Origin: Dokdonella_A sp963775445
Lineage (GTDB): Bacteria > Pseudomonadota > Gammaproteobacteria > Xanthomonadales > Rhodanobacteraceae
Direction of reading: 5' to 3'
Assembly: GCA_963775445.1 (NCBI GenBank)
Contig: CAVZIT010000004.1
Span: forward strand, 1,550,001-1,614,000
Length of the DNA: 64,000 nt
Numbering within the stretch: position 1 is the stretch's first letter; the number at the start of each line of letters is the position of its first letter. This document shows, piece after piece, positions 28,278-37,783 of the stretch. A program made the position numbers and the translations under genes. The notes beneath the pieces are model-generated. The model saw nothing but the letters and a program-made list of their open reading frames with translations, had not been told where the DNA came from and did no database searches.

Positions 28278-29734
28278 CGGGATTTTCCGGTGGGAACTTC
28301 AGGAATGCCGGGTAATGACGCCTTGGATGAGGAGGGCTCGCGGTAACCGCCGCCGAGCGCCTTGATCAGCGCGATATCGGCATCGATTGCGGCGCCGTCG
28401 AGTACGAGTTCGGCATCCCTTGCGGCGATGACCTTGGCTCCGGCCGCGAGCAGCTCACGGTCGTCGACGAGACCCCGGTCGACTCGCGCCTTTATCGCAT
28501 CCTGCATCGCCTGGGTAGCATCGAGGCGAGCTTCGCTCTGGCGTCGGCGCGCGTCGATCTGCTCGAGCTTGAGTGCCTGCGTTGCGACATCGCGCGCGGC
28601 GTTGACCACAGCCGAGTCGTACGCCGCAGCTGCAGCCGCGAGGCCTGCTTGGGTCTGGCCATAGCGCGCGCGCAGACGACCTCCCTCGAAAATCGGAAGA
28701 TGCAACGCTGGCGAGATGTCGGCGACCCGACTGCCCGCCGTCAGCAGCTTGCCAAGATCGATCGATGACAAGCCGATCATCGCGCTGAGGCTGAGATCCG
28801 GATAGAACGCCGCGCGCGCGGCGGTGGCCTTTTGCAGCGCGGCTTCGACGCGCCAGCGGCTGGCCACGATATCGGGTCGGCGCGCAATCAGATCGAGCCT
28901 CGCCTTTTGCGGCAGCCCGGCGGAAACAGACGGCAACGGCTTGGCCACGAGTGGAGGCAGATCGGCGGGCGCAACCCCGAGCAACGCGGCCAGCGCGGCT
29001 CGGCGGATGCGAGCGGATCCTTTGAGGGCCGCCTGCTGCTCGCGCGCATCGGCAAGGTTTGCATCGGCCTCGCGCAACGAATCGGGAGGCTCGATTCCAG
29101 CCCGGACGCGAGCGTCAACGATTTGGCGAAACCTGATACGCGCATCGACCAGTTTGCGGGCCAGCGCGAGTCGCGCGTGGTCGGCCTGCCACGCGAACCA
29201 GGTGTCGGCGATCGCGCTCGAGAGCATCAGCATGGCCGCGTTGCGCTCGGCGATGGCGGCGCGGGCACTGTCCAGCGCGGCTTCGATGGTCGCGCGTTGC
29301 TTGCCCCAGAAATCAAAGTCGTATTTGAAGGACAGACCGATGTCGCCCTGGCTGTACCAATTGAAGCCGAGAAATTCCGAAGGAATCAGCCCGTTCTCGC
29401 TGAGACGCTGGCGCTGGTATTGGATGTTGCCGTCGAGCGTCGCGCCCGCGGCCGCACGCGCCGCATCGACCGCGCGCAGAGCGGTCTCGAGTCGTGCGCG
29501 CGCTTCGGCGAGATTCGGCGAATTGGACAATGCCTTCTGTTCCAGCGCGTCAAGTCCGGCATCGCCGTAGTGCGACCACCAGTCGGCTGCCGGCCAGGCC
29601 GCATCGGCGGCTGTCGGAATGCCGGCGAGTGGAGCGCTGCCGCGCAATGGCGGCAATTCTGGTTTCGGCGGCACCGCGCAACCCGCGAGGACTGCCGCAA
29701 GCACCATGCCGATAAGTGAACTCGCGCTTTTCAC
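28274..29734 (-). CDS. NodT-family outer-membrane efflux lipoprotein
   Basis: A 486-residue outer-membrane factor of the TolC/OprM class. A lipoprotein signal ends in VLAGCAV, with the acylated Cys at residue 19. Two related halves of long Ala-rich helices follow (residues about 60-260 and 270-460), each with the NLAEARARL and PDLSLSAMIGLSS type segments of the family. It forms the trimeric exit duct for the EmrAB pump. The start is GTG at 29734, overlapping the marR stop as GTGA. Confidence 0.92.
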   Translation of the reverse strand: MKSASSLIGMVLAAVLAGCAVPPKPELPPLRGSAPLAGIPTAADAAWPAADWWSHYGDAGLDALEQKALSNSPNLAEARARLETALRAVDAARAAAGATLDGNIQYQRQRLSENGLIPSEFLGFNWYSQGDIGLSFKYDFDFWGKQRATIEAALDSARAAIAERNAAMLMLSSAIADTWFAWQADHARLALARKLVDARIRFRQIVDARVRAGIEPPDSLREADANLADAREQQAALKGSARIRRAALAALLGVAPADLPPLVAKPLPSVSAGLPQKARLDLIARRPDIVASRWRVEAALQKATAARAAFYPDLSLSAMIGLSSIDLGKLLTAGSRVADISPALHLPIFEGGRLRARYGQTQAGLAAAAAAYDSAVVNAARDVATQALKLEQIDARRRQSEARLDATQAMQDAIKARVDRGLVDDRELLAAGAKVIAARDAELVLDGAAIDADIALIKALGGGYREPSSSKASLPGIPEVPTGKSR

Positions 29735-30255
29735 CGGTCCATCTCGGCGCTGGCGAGCAGGCGTTTCAGCAGGCCTTCGAGCTGCGTTCTCTCATCGGCA
29801 TCGAGTGCGCTGTTGACGCAGTGGACGGCGCGCCAGGCGATCGGCAGCATGTCCTCGACGGTGTCGACGCCACGGGCGGTCAGCTCCAGACGGATGCGGC
29901 GCCTGTCGGACGTGCTCGGCCGGCGGCGTACCAGCCCCTTGCGGCACAGGTCATCACACAGGCGCGTCATGTTCGCGCGGCTCTCGCCAGTCGCGGTGCA
30001 AAGTTCTGAAGGATGCACCGTGTGATCGCTGCTTGCATAAAGCATCAGCAGGGTGCGGAAACTGACTTCGTGGAAGCCGAGTGGTCGCAGTCGCTGGTTG
30101 AGCATCCCGCTGAATACCGTCGAGAGGTGCTTGATCAATCGAATCAGCACGATCTCGCGGGTCGGCATATCGCGCAACTGGGACGCGATGCGGTCGATTC
30201 CGGATTCGATCGGGGCGAAGCTCGATGGACGGGCAGGGATGTGGCGCAAGGGCAT
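29731..30255 (-). CDS. MarR-family transcriptional regulator of the efflux operon
   Basis: A 174-residue winged-helix dimer protein. The recognition region SELCTATGESRANMTRLCDDL is followed by the wing KGLVRRRPSTSDRRRIRLELTARG, both typical of MarR proteins. As first gene of the unit it probably represses the operon and is released by pump substrates (inference from organisation, as for EmrR). The upstream gap holds a candidate promoter. Confidence 0.92.
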   Translation of the reverse strand: MPLRHIPARPSSFAPIESGIDRIASQLRDMPTREIVLIRLIKHLSTVFSGMLNQRLRPLGFHEVSFRTLLMLYASSDHTVHPSELCTATGESRANMTRLCDDLCRKGLVRRRPSTSDRRRIRLELTARGVDTVEDMLPIAWRAVHCVNSALDADERTQLEGLLKRLLASAEMDR

Positions 30256-30270
30256 TTGATTCAGCAGGCA

Positions 30271-30298
30271 ACTATAACGATACTAATCAGTTCTGTAA
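30271..30298 (-). promoter_or_regulatory. Candidate sigma-70 promoter of the efflux operon
   Basis: Read on the minus strand, TTACAG (30298-30293) and TATAGT (30276-30271) are separated by 16 bases and end 15 bases before the marR start. The stretch is markedly AT-rich compared with its surroundings. A partial dyad GATTAGTATC sits between the boxes and could be a MarR site. Confidence 0.5.
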
Positions 30299-30335
30299 TT
30301 GGCTGCAAGTGCTCGGAACTGACGATCAACGGGAC

Positions 30336-30731
30336 TCAGCGAAACTCGCGATGGCAGGTGTCGCAAGCGTTGCCGATTGTCGCCAGTTGCTTGCGTCGAT
30401 GAGCGCAGTCACTCCCATTCGCGGCAATCGCCGCGATTGCAGCACGCAACTGATGCGCGTCGAGTACGAAGCCAGGTTCGGGGGCGCGGCCCGGCTGCAG
30501 TGCCGGCTCGATATCTCCGGCCAGCAGTGCGAGATGGCGCAATGAGGGGTTTAGATCGGCGTCGCTGCAGTGACCTTGGTGCACGCTTCGATTCGCACTC
30601 GACAGCGCATGTTGCATCACGTGCATGATCGAGCGTGGCCACACGTCGCTCTCGCGCAATGCGCTTTCGATCGTTGCCGCCGCAAGCGCGCCGATGAACA
30701 GGCCGATGATCAGGCACATCAGATAACGCAT
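30336..30731 (-). CDS. Cytochrome c'-like monohaem protein
   Basis: A 131-residue exported protein. A hydrophobic leader (MRYLMCLIIGLFIGALAAAT) is followed by a mostly helical region, and a single haem site CDTCHREFR lies at the very C-terminus. A C-terminal CxxCH followed by a basic residue is the hallmark of class II (c'-type) four-helix-bundle cytochromes. Family members bind NO or transfer electrons in the periplasm; here the role is not known. It lies 80 bases upstream of marR on the same strand and starts 30 bases from the divergent tcdA. Confidence 0.72.
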   Translation of the reverse strand: MRYLMCLIIGLFIGALAAATIESALRESDVWPRSIMHVMQHALSSANRSVHQGHCSDADLNPSLRHLALLAGDIEPALQPGRAPEPGFVLDAHQLRAAIAAIAANGSDCAHRRKQLATIGNACDTCHREFR

Positions 30732-30761
30732 GCAGGTCGAATCCAGGACGAGCGTTTAGCC

Positions 30762-31571
30762 ATGTTACCCTCGCGCGCCGACATGGATACGACGTACGAA
30801 CGCTTCCGGAGTATCGACCGCCTGTACGGCACAGGCAGCGTCGGTCGTCTGGCAGCAACCCACGTGGTCGTGGTCGGCATCGGCGGCGTAGGTTCATGGG
30901 CTGCCGAAGCGCTTGGGCGAAGCGGCGTGGGTGCCATCACGCTGATCGATGGCGATGAGGTCTGCATCGGCAACACGTCGCGCCAGTTGCATGCGCTCGA
31001 TGGCGCGTACGGGCGTGCGAAAGTCGACGTGATCGCACAGAGGCTGCGTGCGATCAATCCGTCGGTGGATGTCGTGTCGATTGCGGATTTCCTGACGCCA
31101 TCGAACCTGCCGACCCTGCTCGGTCGCGGCTACGATCTGGTGCTCGATTGTTGCGACGCATTCCGTGTCAAGGTGGAGATGATCGCGTGGTGCCGCCGGC
31201 GGAAATTGCCGCTGATCGTGTGTGGTTCCGCTGGCGGGCGAACGGATCCGACGCGGATCATGGTGCGCGACCTTGCGAAGACTGAGCACGATGCGTTGCT
31301 CGCGTTGATGCGCAAGAAATTGCGTGAGGAGTTTGGATTTCCGCGCGGAGCGAAGCGTTATTTCGGCGTGCCCGCGGTTTACTCGCTCGAGAATGTCAGA
31401 TACCCGCAACCTGACGGAAGCGTGTCCGGCACGCGCCCGAAACTCGCCGGCGATGCGGCGCTCAAGCTCGATTGCGGCAATGGACTCGGCACGGCGACGC
31501 ACGTGACTGCGGCGTTTGCCTGCGCCGCTGTCGGGCGCGCGTTGCAGCGGTTGCTCGCCTCAAACTCATGA
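30762..31571 (+). CDS. tcdA: tRNA threonylcarbamoyladenosine dehydratase TcdA
   Basis: A 269-residue E1-like enzyme that cyclises t6A to ct6A at position 37 of ANN-decoding tRNAs using ATP. The nucleotide-binding motif VVVVGIGGVGSWAAEALGRSG, DGDEVCIGNTSRQ, VLDCCDAFRVK and the C-terminal LDCGNGLGTATHVTAAF fit TcdA/CsdL closely. The start at ATG 30762 (AGGACGAG upstream) is preferred; ATG 30783 would remove seven residues. It converges on tatD with a six-base overlap of the coding ends. Confidence 0.92.
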   Translation: MLPSRADMDTTYERFRSIDRLYGTGSVGRLAATHVVVVGIGGVGSWAAEALGRSGVGAITLIDGDEVCIGNTSRQLHALDGAYGRAKVDVIAQRLRAINPSVDVVSIADFLTPSNLPTLLGRGYDLVLDCCDAFRVKVEMIAWCRRRKLPLIVCGSAGGRTDPTRIMVRDLAKTEHDALLALMRKKLREEFGFPRGAKRYFGVPAVYSLENVRYPQPDGSVSGTRPKLAGDAALKLDCGNGLGTATHVTAAFACAAVGRALQRLLASNS

Positions 31572-32363
31572 TGCAGCCGGATGGCTGGGCGATACGCGAG
31601 GCAATGCGAAGAGGCGTTCGGCGTTTTCGGTGGTCGTTGCGGCGACCAGACTGGCGTCCTGTTCGCGCAAAGCGGCGATAGTCGCCAGCACATCGACGAG
31701 CAGGGCAGGTTCGTTTCGCTCGCCGCGATGGCCGCTCAAGGGCTGGTCCGGCGAATCGGTTTCGAGCAGCAGGAACTCAAGCGGCATGCCGGCGACGATG
31801 CGCCGCAGCCGCCGGGCGCGATCATAGGTCACCGGACCGCCGATGCCGACACAGAAACCGAGTTTCCATAATTCGCGGGCTTGCTCGATGCTGCCGGAAA
31901 AGCTGTGCACGACGCCACGAAGGCCGCCGACCCGACGCAATTCCGCCGTTACGTCATCGAGAGCCCGCCGCGCATGCAGAATGAGCGGCAGGTCAAAATC
32001 GCGTGCGAGTTGCACCTGGCGACGCATGAACGTCCGTTGCCGCTCTCGATCCGGATCGTCGATATGGAAATCCAGTCCACATTCGCCAATGGCGACGGGA
32101 CGTTCGCGCTCGATCCATGTCGCAAGTTCGTCGATATGCGCGGGGCGATGCTGCGCCATGAACATCGGGTGCAATCCGTAGGCCGGGAACAATCCGGATG
32201 CACCTGCGCAAAGCGCGCGCAGTTTATCGAAGCCGGACAGCGCAATCGCCGGCACGATCTGCCGGGTCACGCCGGCCACGCGTGCGCGCTCGAGCACGGC
32301 GCTTCGATCGGCGTCGAACTCGGCGACGTCGAAATGGCTGTGGCTGTCGATGAGTTGCGGCAT
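31566..32363 (-). CDS. tatD: TatD-family metal-dependent hydrolase
   Basis: A 265-residue TIM-barrel protein. Metal ligands are visible: DSHSHFD at residues 6-12, GECGLDFH, ILHARRALDD, VVHSFSG and LETDSPDQP. TatD proteins are 3'-5' DNases or related hydrolases; which paralogue (TatD, YcfH or YjjV) is not decided here, though length and sequence are close to YjjV. GCAGGG precedes ATG 32363. Confidence 0.9.
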   Translation of the reverse strand: MPQLIDSHSHFDVAEFDADRSAVLERARVAGVTRQIVPAIALSGFDKLRALCAGASGLFPAYGLHPMFMAQHRPAHIDELATWIERERPVAIGECGLDFHIDDPDRERQRTFMRRQVQLARDFDLPLILHARRALDDVTAELRRVGGLRGVVHSFSGSIEQARELWKLGFCVGIGGPVTYDRARRLRRIVAGMPLEFLLLETDSPDQPLSGHRGERNEPALLVDVLATIAALREQDASLVAATTTENAERLFALPRVSPSHPAAS

Positions 32364-32491
32364 CCCTGCAACGCTAACGCGTGATCGATGCGGCGTCGAG
32401 TGCGCGCTGCGCCTGACGCAAATTTTCAGTCGCGCGCCACTCGGCTGGTACGCTGTCGCTTCATCATTACTCTTTGCGAGGATCCCGTGTC

Positions 32492-32872
32492 ATGCACAAG
32501 AGCCGCTTTTGCAGCCTGATCATCGATTGCCAGGGCAATGAGCTGACCGACGCGGCACGCTTCTGGTCGCAGGCATTCGGCCGACCGATCAGGCAAGGCG
32601 TCGATCCCGTCACGGCCAAATACGTTCCGCTGGACACTCATGATGACGAACCCGTGATCGAGTTGCAGTGCGTCAATCACGAAAGCCGCGTGCATCTCGA
32701 TATCGAGAGCGACGACATCGAAGCCGAAGTGCGGCGACTCGAGGCGCTCGGCGCGAAGCGAATCGAGGCGATCAAGACCTGGGTTGTGATGCAGGCGCCG
32801 AGCGGTCAACGTTTTTGCGTCATCCGGCCGCAGCGCGGCGCGATCGGACCCCATGCAAATACCTGGGATTGA
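32492..32872 (+). CDS. VOC/glyoxalase-like domain protein
   Basis: A 126-residue protein with one glyoxalase-like domain: MHKSRFCSLIIDCQGNELTD, AARFWSQAFGRPI, VHLDIESDDIEAEVRRLEALGA and a C-terminal MQAPSGQRFCVIRPQ. These match the short 'VOC family protein' group with unknown substrates. GCGAGGATC lies about nine bases upstream of ATG 32492. It stands alone between the divergent tatD and the downstream gdhA. Confidence 0.82.
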   Translation: MHKSRFCSLIIDCQGNELTDAARFWSQAFGRPIRQGVDPVTAKYVPLDTHDDEPVIELQCVNHESRVHLDIESDDIEAEVRRLEALGAKRIEAIKTWVVMQAPSGQRFCVIRPQRGAIGPHANTWD

Positions 32873-33106
32873 TCGCGAGTCGACGGCGCGGATGCAGCAA
32901 GTCCAGACCTTGGATGTGTCGACCAGCCCTATTGGAACAACGCTTGAGTCCACACAATCATCCACCCGCGCACGAGGGTAGGTGTACCATCGCTCGCGCC
33001 CGGCCCAGATCATGCGACAGCTGGCTGAGGTTCGGCGCCCGTCAAATCAACCTTTGAAGACCGTTCGCCAGCCTTGGCGAGCGGCATTGCGCCGGGGAGG
33101 CACATC

Positions 33107-34465
33107 ATGGCTCGCGATCACGTACCCACGTTGCAGGAATTCGTCGAGGGACTGGAGAAACGCAATCCGGGGCAACCGGAGTTCATCCAGGCGGTGAAGG
33201 AAGTCGCCGAGGGCGTCCTCGAGCATATTCGCGAACATCCGAAATACAACGAGCACCAGATCCTTGAACGCATGGCCGAACCGGACCGCGTGATTTCCTT
33301 TCGGGTTTGCTGGCATGACGACGAAGGCAATATCCGCGTCAACCGCGGCTACCGAATTCAGAACAACAATGCGATCGGCCCGTACAAGGGCGGCATCCGC
33401 TTCCACCCGACCGTCAATCAGAGTGTGCTGAAGTTCCTGGCCTTCGAGCAGACGTTCAAGAACGCGCTCACCGGCCTGCCGATGGGCGGTGCCAAGGGCG
33501 GTGCCAATCTCGATCCAAAGGGCAAATCCGATGCCGAGATCATGCGCTTCTGTCAGTCGTTCATGTCCGAACTCTACCGCCATCTCGGCGAAGACACCGA
33601 CATCCCGGCGGGCGATATCGGGGTCGGCGGCCGCGAAATCGGCTACATGTTCGGGCAGTACAAGCGCATCACAAACCGCTATGTCGGCGTCCTCACCGGC
33701 AAGGGCCTCGAGTTCGGCGGCAGCCCGATCCGTGTCGAAGCCACCGGGTACGGCGCGGTGTATTTCATGGAGAACATGCTCAAGCGTGTCGACGAAGCGA
33801 TCGACGGGCGCGTTTGCCTTGTCTCCGGTTCCGGCAACGTTGCGCAGCATGCGGTGGAAAAGATCCTCGCTCTCGGCGGCAAGCCGGTCACTCTCAGCGA
33901 CTCCGACGGCTTCATCCACGACAAGGATGGAATCACCACTGAGAAGCTCACGTTCATCAAGGAACTGAAGAACAAGCGCCGAGGCCGGATCGAGGAATAC
34001 GCCACGAAATTCGGCGCCGAATACCACGCGGGGAAGCGACCGTGGTCGGTGCCGGGCGAACTGGCATTCCCCTGCGCGACCCAGAATGAAATCAGCGCGG
34101 ACGATGCCACGGTCATGTTGAAGAACGGAGTTGTCGCCGTGGCCGAAGGCGCGAACATGCCCTCCACGCTGGCCGCGGTAAAGCTGTTTCAGAAGGCCAA
34201 AATCCTGTTCGCGCCCGGCAAGGCGGCGAACGCCGGTGGCGTTGCCGTGTCCGGTCTGGAAATGAGCCAGAACTCGGCGCGTATCACCTGGAAGGAGGCC
34301 GAGCTGCAAAGGCTTCTGCGCGACATCATGCAGGAGATCCACGACCGCTGTCAGCACTACGGTGGCGTCACCGGAGAGACGAGATACATCGACTATGTCA
34401 AGGGCGCCAACGTCGGCGGCTTCGTCAAGGTTGCCGATGCGATGATTGCGCAAGGGGTGGTGTAG
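33107..34465 (+). CDS. gdhA: NADP-type glutamate dehydrogenase
   Basis: A 452-residue hexameric enzyme that makes glutamate from 2-oxoglutarate and ammonia. Substrate and catalytic regions are present: GPYKGGIRFHPTVN, LTGLPMGGAKGGANLDPKGK (catalytic Lys), DIPAGDIGVGGREIGYM, the dinucleotide fold VSGSGNVAQHA and VAEGANMPST. Length and sequence match the bacterial NADPH-dependent (GdhA) class; the cofactor preference is inferred from that match. GGGGAGG lies seven bases before ATG 33107. Confidence 0.94.
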   Translation: MARDHVPTLQEFVEGLEKRNPGQPEFIQAVKEVAEGVLEHIREHPKYNEHQILERMAEPDRVISFRVCWHDDEGNIRVNRGYRIQNNNAIGPYKGGIRFHPTVNQSVLKFLAFEQTFKNALTGLPMGGAKGGANLDPKGKSDAEIMRFCQSFMSELYRHLGEDTDIPAGDIGVGGREIGYMFGQYKRITNRYVGVLTGKGLEFGGSPIRVEATGYGAVYFMENMLKRVDEAIDGRVCLVSGSGNVAQHAVEKILALGGKPVTLSDSDGFIHDKDGITTEKLTFIKELKNKRRGRIEEYATKFGAEYHAGKRPWSVPGELAFPCATQNEISADDATVMLKNGVVAVAEGANMPSTLAAVKLFQKAKILFAPGKAANAGGVAVSGLEMSQNSARITWKEAELQRLLRDIMQEIHDRCQHYGGVTGETRYIDYVKGANVGGFVKVADAMIAQGVV

Positions 34466-34749
34466 TACAAGCCACGCACGGCCAACTTATCGCAGCCGCA
34501 CCCTGTCACTGCGACGCACGTTTGTTACGCAAGCTCCCTGCGCTCGCAAGACCACCCGAATCCCGCAGCGCGTGTCCGCGCTGCGAGACCTGAGTGCGCA
34601 ATCGTTGCAGACGTCCTGATCGCCAGTGGTCAGGGTTATCGTTAGGGGCTGGATCTAAACTTCAAGCATCGTCGCCGCGACTTGTGCAACCAAGTCTCCC
34701 GATTGTCGCGACGTGGAACGGTCGAGCGTCGTCTGTTGTTGGCCGACGC

Positions 34750-36207
34750 TCAATCGAACCCGTTGGCGAAGATCGTGTCGGTATTGTCCGGATTGCCGAG
34801 TGAACCGTCGAAGTTGATGTTCTGCGCCTTGATGTCGCCGTTGAAGTTGGCGTCGTTGTCGGTCCAGGTGTAGGCGGCATAGCCATTGGCGCTGATCGCG
34901 CCGAACAGGCGCGAGGTATCCGTTGGCGCGGTCTTGATGTCGACGACATCGCCCGGGAATGCGTAACTGCCGTCGGCATTGACGCTGGCGACGTGGATCG
35001 GCATCGGGCTCGGCGAATCATTGCTGACCCAGGCGGCGAGAAAGCCGCCCGCTAGCGGCAGGGCGCGAACCTGTGTCTGGTCGGTTGAGCCGAGCGGCAC
35101 CAGCACCTGACCGCCATCGCCCCACTGACGGTCGCCCGCGCCGTCGATGCGTTGTGCGTAGATGCCGATCTGGCTCTGAGTCATCAGATCGGTTTCGCGC
35201 CACACGGCGTAGATGTCGCCGCTGTTCGCATCATAGGCACCGCTGGGTTCGAAGTGATTCTGCGTTGCGTCGGTCGATGCGAAGACGCCATTCTGCGTAA
35301 AGGCCTGGCTGCCGTCGGCCATCACGTGTTGTACGCGCACGATGCCCTCGTTGGAACCCACGGTGTACCAGACGAACACGGCGCCGCCGGCGCCATCTGC
35401 GATGAACGGCGGGAAATAGCCGAATTGCAGCGCGCCGTTGGTGCCGCTGAACACTTCCACCGGATCGCTTCCCCACAATGCGCTGCCGTCGGCGGCAGCA
35501 AGCTTCTGCGCCCACAGTTCCCGATCGAAGGTGGAAAGTTGCGCACCCCATGACGCGATGAGGTCGCCGTCGGCATCGCCGTGCAGATCGGCGAGAAAGA
35601 AGAAGCCGCTGGGCGGAAGGATGGAGACCCCGTTCGGTCCCCACAACACGGACCCTGCGCCGGACAATTTCTGCACGACAATCGAGCCGTCTGAACCGGA
35701 CCATGCGACTCCGACCGTGCCGTCGCCCGTCGCCGAAATCTTCGGCGAATTGGCGCCGCCCGCATCGTTGGACACGACGATGCCGCCGGGTGTCCACAGC
35801 AGGCTCCCGTCCGGCGCGACTTTCTGCGCGACGATCTGTGGGCTGCTTTGGTCCAATCGGTACGCGAGCAGTGCGTTGCCATCCGCATCGACGTCGAGCC
35901 CGTAATCCTGGGTCGAGCTGAAATCGCGATCGGCCACGAGGATGCCATTATGCGGGAACTGCTCGTTGCCTTGCGCATCGAGTCGTTGCAGATAGACATC
36001 GTAGCCACCCGCGCTGTTGTCGAACCAGCTGATGTAGAACCCGCCATCCGGAGTCGGCACGATCTTGGGTTGTGCCTGTTCGCCGCTGCGGTCGGCGATC
36101 GTGAGGTTGTTCGCCGGATCGCTGGACCATTGGGCGAAGGCCGGTGCGACGGCGAAGACCGCGAACATGCTGAAGGTTGATGCGAGGCGCAGGGCGAATT
36201 TGTACAT
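34750..36207 (-). CDS. Secreted repeat protein with IFANGFD C-terminus
   Basis: A 485-residue protein starting at ATG 36207 with GGAGGA upstream. A signal peptide ends VAPAFAQW. The mature part contains five to seven loosely repeated beta segments of the form QRLDAQGNEQF..NG, QKVAPDGSLLWTPGG, QKLSGAGSVLWGPNG, QHVMADGSQAFTQNG and QRIDGAGDRQWGDGG. That suggests a beta-propeller. It ends in NPDNTDTIFANGFD. No enzymatic residues are recognisable. The same C-terminal pattern ends the LRR protein at 1642. The function is unknown; an extracellular or surface location is likely. Confidence 0.8.
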   Translation of the reverse strand: MYKFALRLASTFSMFAVFAVAPAFAQWSSDPANNLTIADRSGEQAQPKIVPTPDGGFYISWFDNSAGGYDVYLQRLDAQGNEQFPHNGILVADRDFSSTQDYGLDVDADGNALLAYRLDQSSPQIVAQKVAPDGSLLWTPGGIVVSNDAGGANSPKISATGDGTVGVAWSGSDGSIVVQKLSGAGSVLWGPNGVSILPPSGFFFLADLHGDADGDLIASWGAQLSTFDRELWAQKLAAADGSALWGSDPVEVFSGTNGALQFGYFPPFIADGAGGAVFVWYTVGSNEGIVRVQHVMADGSQAFTQNGVFASTDATQNHFEPSGAYDANSGDIYAVWRETDLMTQSQIGIYAQRIDGAGDRQWGDGGQVLVPLGSTDQTQVRALPLAGGFLAAWVSNDSPSPMPIHVASVNADGSYAFPGDVVDIKTAPTDTSRLFGAISANGYAAYTWTDNDANFNGDIKAQNINFDGSLGNPDNTDTIFANGFD

Positions 36208-36382
36208 GACGCGGTTCCTCCGGGACAGGGCAGTGCTGGAGCGTTCGAATCCCTCGCTGCGCCCCGGCCCAAGCCCTTTAGTGTAATCCTCGTGCGGGCG
36301 CGTCGGGGGCATGGACTTGGAGAAAACGTTCAGCGCCATGGCTGACACGCATTCAGCGTCATGGCTCGATGACCGCGACGGC

Positions 36383-37585
36383 TCAGGCGGACACGAGCCA
36401 TGCCGCGAGGCCCAGAAACAAGCCCATGCTCACGACATCGGTCGCGGTCGTCAGGAAGATGCTCGATGCCGTCGCGGGATCGGCGCCGAGACTCTTTAGC
36501 GCGAGTGGTACGCCCGCACCCGCGAAACCCGATAGCGCACAGCTCCCGGTCATCGCGAGGAAGGTCACGAGGGCCAGCCATATCGCGTCGGATTGGTGCT
36601 GATGGATTGCCAGCGCAAACATGCCGATCGCGGCAAGGAACCCGGTCAACGCGCCGTTGACGAAGCCGAGCCACGCCTCTTTCCGCAGAAGCGATGCGCG
36701 CGATCGGGCCGCGAGTTCTCCGAGCGTCATGCCGCGCAACGTGACGGCAAGCGCCTGGCAACCGGTATTGCTGCACTGGCCGGAAAGCACCGGCAGGAAC
36801 ACCGCGAGCAGCACGATACGATTGATAGTTCCCTGGAACAGGCCGACCACCGCCGCAGCGGTGAAGGCGGTAAGCAGATTGAGCTGCAACCACGGATGGC
36901 GGAATCGCAAACTGCGCGCCCACGGTGTGGTCAGGCGTTCCTCTTTTTCCACGCCGACCATCGAGCCGGCCTGCGTGCTGATCTCGAAAGCCTGCTCCTC
37001 GAACAACGCCGACCCGCGCACCACGCCGAGCAGGCGTCCTTCGCGATCGCACACCGGATACACCGGATAGTGTCGCGAAACGACTTCGCGCATCGCATCG
37101 ATGACCTTGGTTTCCGGATGCAGTGCGAACGGCTCACGCAGCATGATTTCAGCGAGCGTCTGATCCGCGTCGGCGAATGCGAGTTCGCGAAAAGCCACCA
37201 CCCCGAGAAGGTGCTGGTCGGCATCCACTGCGTAGACGTAGCTGACAAGCGTATGCGACACGATTGGTCGCAATGCGCTGATCACATCGCGCACGCTTGC
37301 CTGGACATCGAAGGCATGGGTCGCCTCGATCAAACGGCCGACCGCGTCACGGGGCCAATCGCGGTCGATCAGCCATTGCCGGCCTTCGCCTCCCGCGATC
37401 GCGATGAGGCGGTTTCGTTGTTGCGGGCTGAACCGGTCGAGGATCGGGATCGCGCGCGCGTTGCCCAGTGCGACCAGCGCCTCGATGATGCGTGAATCGG
37501 GTTGTTCGGCCAGCTTTTCGGCGGCTCCGGTGACGTCCAGTGTGCGCAGCTCGTCGACACAGATCGGGGGCTGATCCATATCCAT
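36383..37585 (-). CDS. mgtE: Magnesium transporter MgtE
   Basis: A 400-residue protein with the MgtE order: an N-terminal helical domain (residues 1-95), two CBS domains (about 100-215; ISALRPIVSHTLVSYVYAVD and HPETKVIDAMREVVSRHYPVYPVCD), then a pore domain with about five helices. The latter includes LPVLSGQCSNTGCQALAVTLRG and the pore segment TTATDVVSMGLFLGLAAWL. It is a Mg2+-gated channel for Mg2+ (and Co2+) import. ATG 37585 is the likely start; it lacks an obvious ribosome binding site, so the start is uncertain. The N domain is short compared with Thermus MgtE. Confidence 0.9.
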   Translation of the reverse strand: MDMDQPPICVDELRTLDVTGAAEKLAEQPDSRIIEALVALGNARAIPILDRFSPQQRNRLIAIAGGEGRQWLIDRDWPRDAVGRLIEATHAFDVQASVRDVISALRPIVSHTLVSYVYAVDADQHLLGVVAFRELAFADADQTLAEIMLREPFALHPETKVIDAMREVVSRHYPVYPVCDREGRLLGVVRGSALFEEQAFEISTQAGSMVGVEKEERLTTPWARSLRFRHPWLQLNLLTAFTAAAVVGLFQGTINRIVLLAVFLPVLSGQCSNTGCQALAVTLRGMTLGELAARSRASLLRKEAWLGFVNGALTGFLAAIGMFALAIHQHQSDAIWLALVTFLAMTGSCALSGFAGAGVPLALKSLGADPATASSIFLTTATDVVSMGLFLGLAAWLVSA

Positions 37586-37783
37586 CAAGTCATTTGGTGG
37601 GGCGCAAATGCTAGCAGGGAAAGTTGGTGCGAAGCGGACCGCATCACCGCATCGACTCAACATGAACAGAGCGGATCACGGCGCAGCGAAAGATCCCTAT
37701 CAAACAGGGAGCAGCATAGGCCGTCAGGCGCAGTTCATCGCGGCCTGCCAGAATTTTCGTCCGGTACGAACGGAGATCCCGTG

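Noticed and set aside
36243..36262. GTTCGAATCCC resembling a tRNA T-arm
   Set aside because: The flanking bases do not form the required 5-bp T stem or any acceptor, D or anticodon arms; the match is accidental.
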